From the NCBI GenBank assembly GCA_013332095.1, contig JABENI010000006.1, positions 61,130-125,129 on the forward strand: a DNA stretch of 64,000 nt. The letters are read 5' to 3'. Below the pieces are notes generated by a model that saw only the letters and a program-made list of their open reading frames with translations, searched no databases and was not told the origin of the DNA. Source of the DNA: Candidatus Bathyoplasma sp. NZ (lineage in GTDB: Bacteria; Bacillota_I; Bacilli_A; MAG-NZ). Positions 63,875 to 64,000 of the stretch are shown piece by piece. Both the position numbers and the translations under genes were made by a program. The stretch's first letter is position 1, and the number at the start of each line of letters is the position of its first letter.

Positions 63875-64000
63875 TTAAACAAACATTTGTTGTAGTAATC
63901 CTTTTTTGAACAACTTAAGGTTCTCAAATGATATTGTTAATATATTAATTTTATTATTTATTTTTGTGATAAACTCAGCTTGTTTTTCAATTGTAGCAAT
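63875..64000 (-). CDS. hsdS: Type I restriction specificity subunit (HsdS), C-terminus only
   Basis: 41 residues visible before the window edge: IATIEKQAEFITKINNKINI, then LTISFENLKLFKKGLLQQMF-V and stop. This is the hallmark end of HsdS ('..ldekI......k...lk..KkGLLQqmF'), the second conserved helix that spaces the two target-recognition domains. The rest of the gene, and presumably hsdM/hsdR, lies beyond the window on the minus strand. Its 3' tail is repeated twice within the next 2 kb. Confidence 0.85.
   Translation of the reverse strand: MATIEKQAEFITKINNKINILTISFENLKLFKKGLLQQMFV

Noticed and set aside
2..64000. Alternative genetic code (TAG or TGA as sense), suggested by single stops in several genes
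   Set aside because: Intact genes end in TAG (DUF4238, sagD) and TGA (5642 gene); affected genes usually carry other lesions too.

Overview
The window is very AT-rich DNA with strong AGGAGG-type ribosome binding sites, IS6-family relics carrying the terminal inverted repeat GGTTCTGTTGCAAAGTTT, OmpR-type two-component regulators and ABC exporters. TAA, TAG and TGA all end intact genes. This points to a low-GC Bacillota (or a Mycoplasmatota relative with the standard code); the genus cannot be set from the sequence. Much of the window is accessory DNA: insertion-sequence relics, frameshifted genes and repeated modules lie between islands of intact genes.

Layout. 0-5 kb: an edge-truncated gene, an NTF2-like protein, a membrane protein, a frameshifted MFS transporter and an N-terminally truncated flavodoxin-like protein between IS6 relics. 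5.6-12.5 kb: one intact operon of two 2-hydroxyacyl-CoA dehydratase-like subunits (one with the cysteines, one without), a small membrane protein, a NapH-like polyferredoxin, an ATP-dependent activator, a DsbD-like membrane protein and a response regulator/histidine kinase pair. It looks like a regulated reductive system of the double-cubane-cluster type. 13-36.5 kb: a defence-like island with a proteasome-like Ntn-hydrolase, a SEFIR/TIR-type protein with a zinc-ribbon partner, a STAND NTPase with 42-residue TPRs, a zinc ribbon, an hsdM relic, an FRG-domain + DUF262 pair, an AbiH protein, a GHKL ATPase and a DUF4238 protein.

36.8-48.3 kb: two copies of a streptolysin S-like azol(in)e peptide locus. 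Copy 2 (42.4-48.2 kb) looks complete: precursor, small membrane protein, SagB, SagC, SagD (YcaO), SagE (CPBP protease) and a SagG/SagH exporter. Copy 1 (36.8-39.3 kb) has lost its precursor RBS, has a stop in the precursor, has lost the sagB start codon and has a deletion fusing sagB to sagE, but keeps an intact membrane protein and ABC exporter.

48.5-64 kb: a repeat-built region. It holds an Abi-family pseudogene, repeated three-gene cassettes, 12-18-residue hydrophobic micro-ORFs with strong RBSs next to a repeated hairpin/terminator element, a 3' tRNA-Trp fragment, a decayed double-glycine bacteriocin locus (precursor, small membrane peptide, HlyD and ABC parts), and an array in which the 3' tail of a type I restriction hsdS gene is followed each time by a membrane protein with a 15-residue repeat ending in LFDKK.

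The most promising candidates for undescribed biology are the micro-ORF/structured-RNA modules, the hsdS-tail/membrane-protein array, the 446-residue Ntn-hydrolase and the FRG-DUF262 pair. The clearest recognised system is the duplicated azole-peptide locus.
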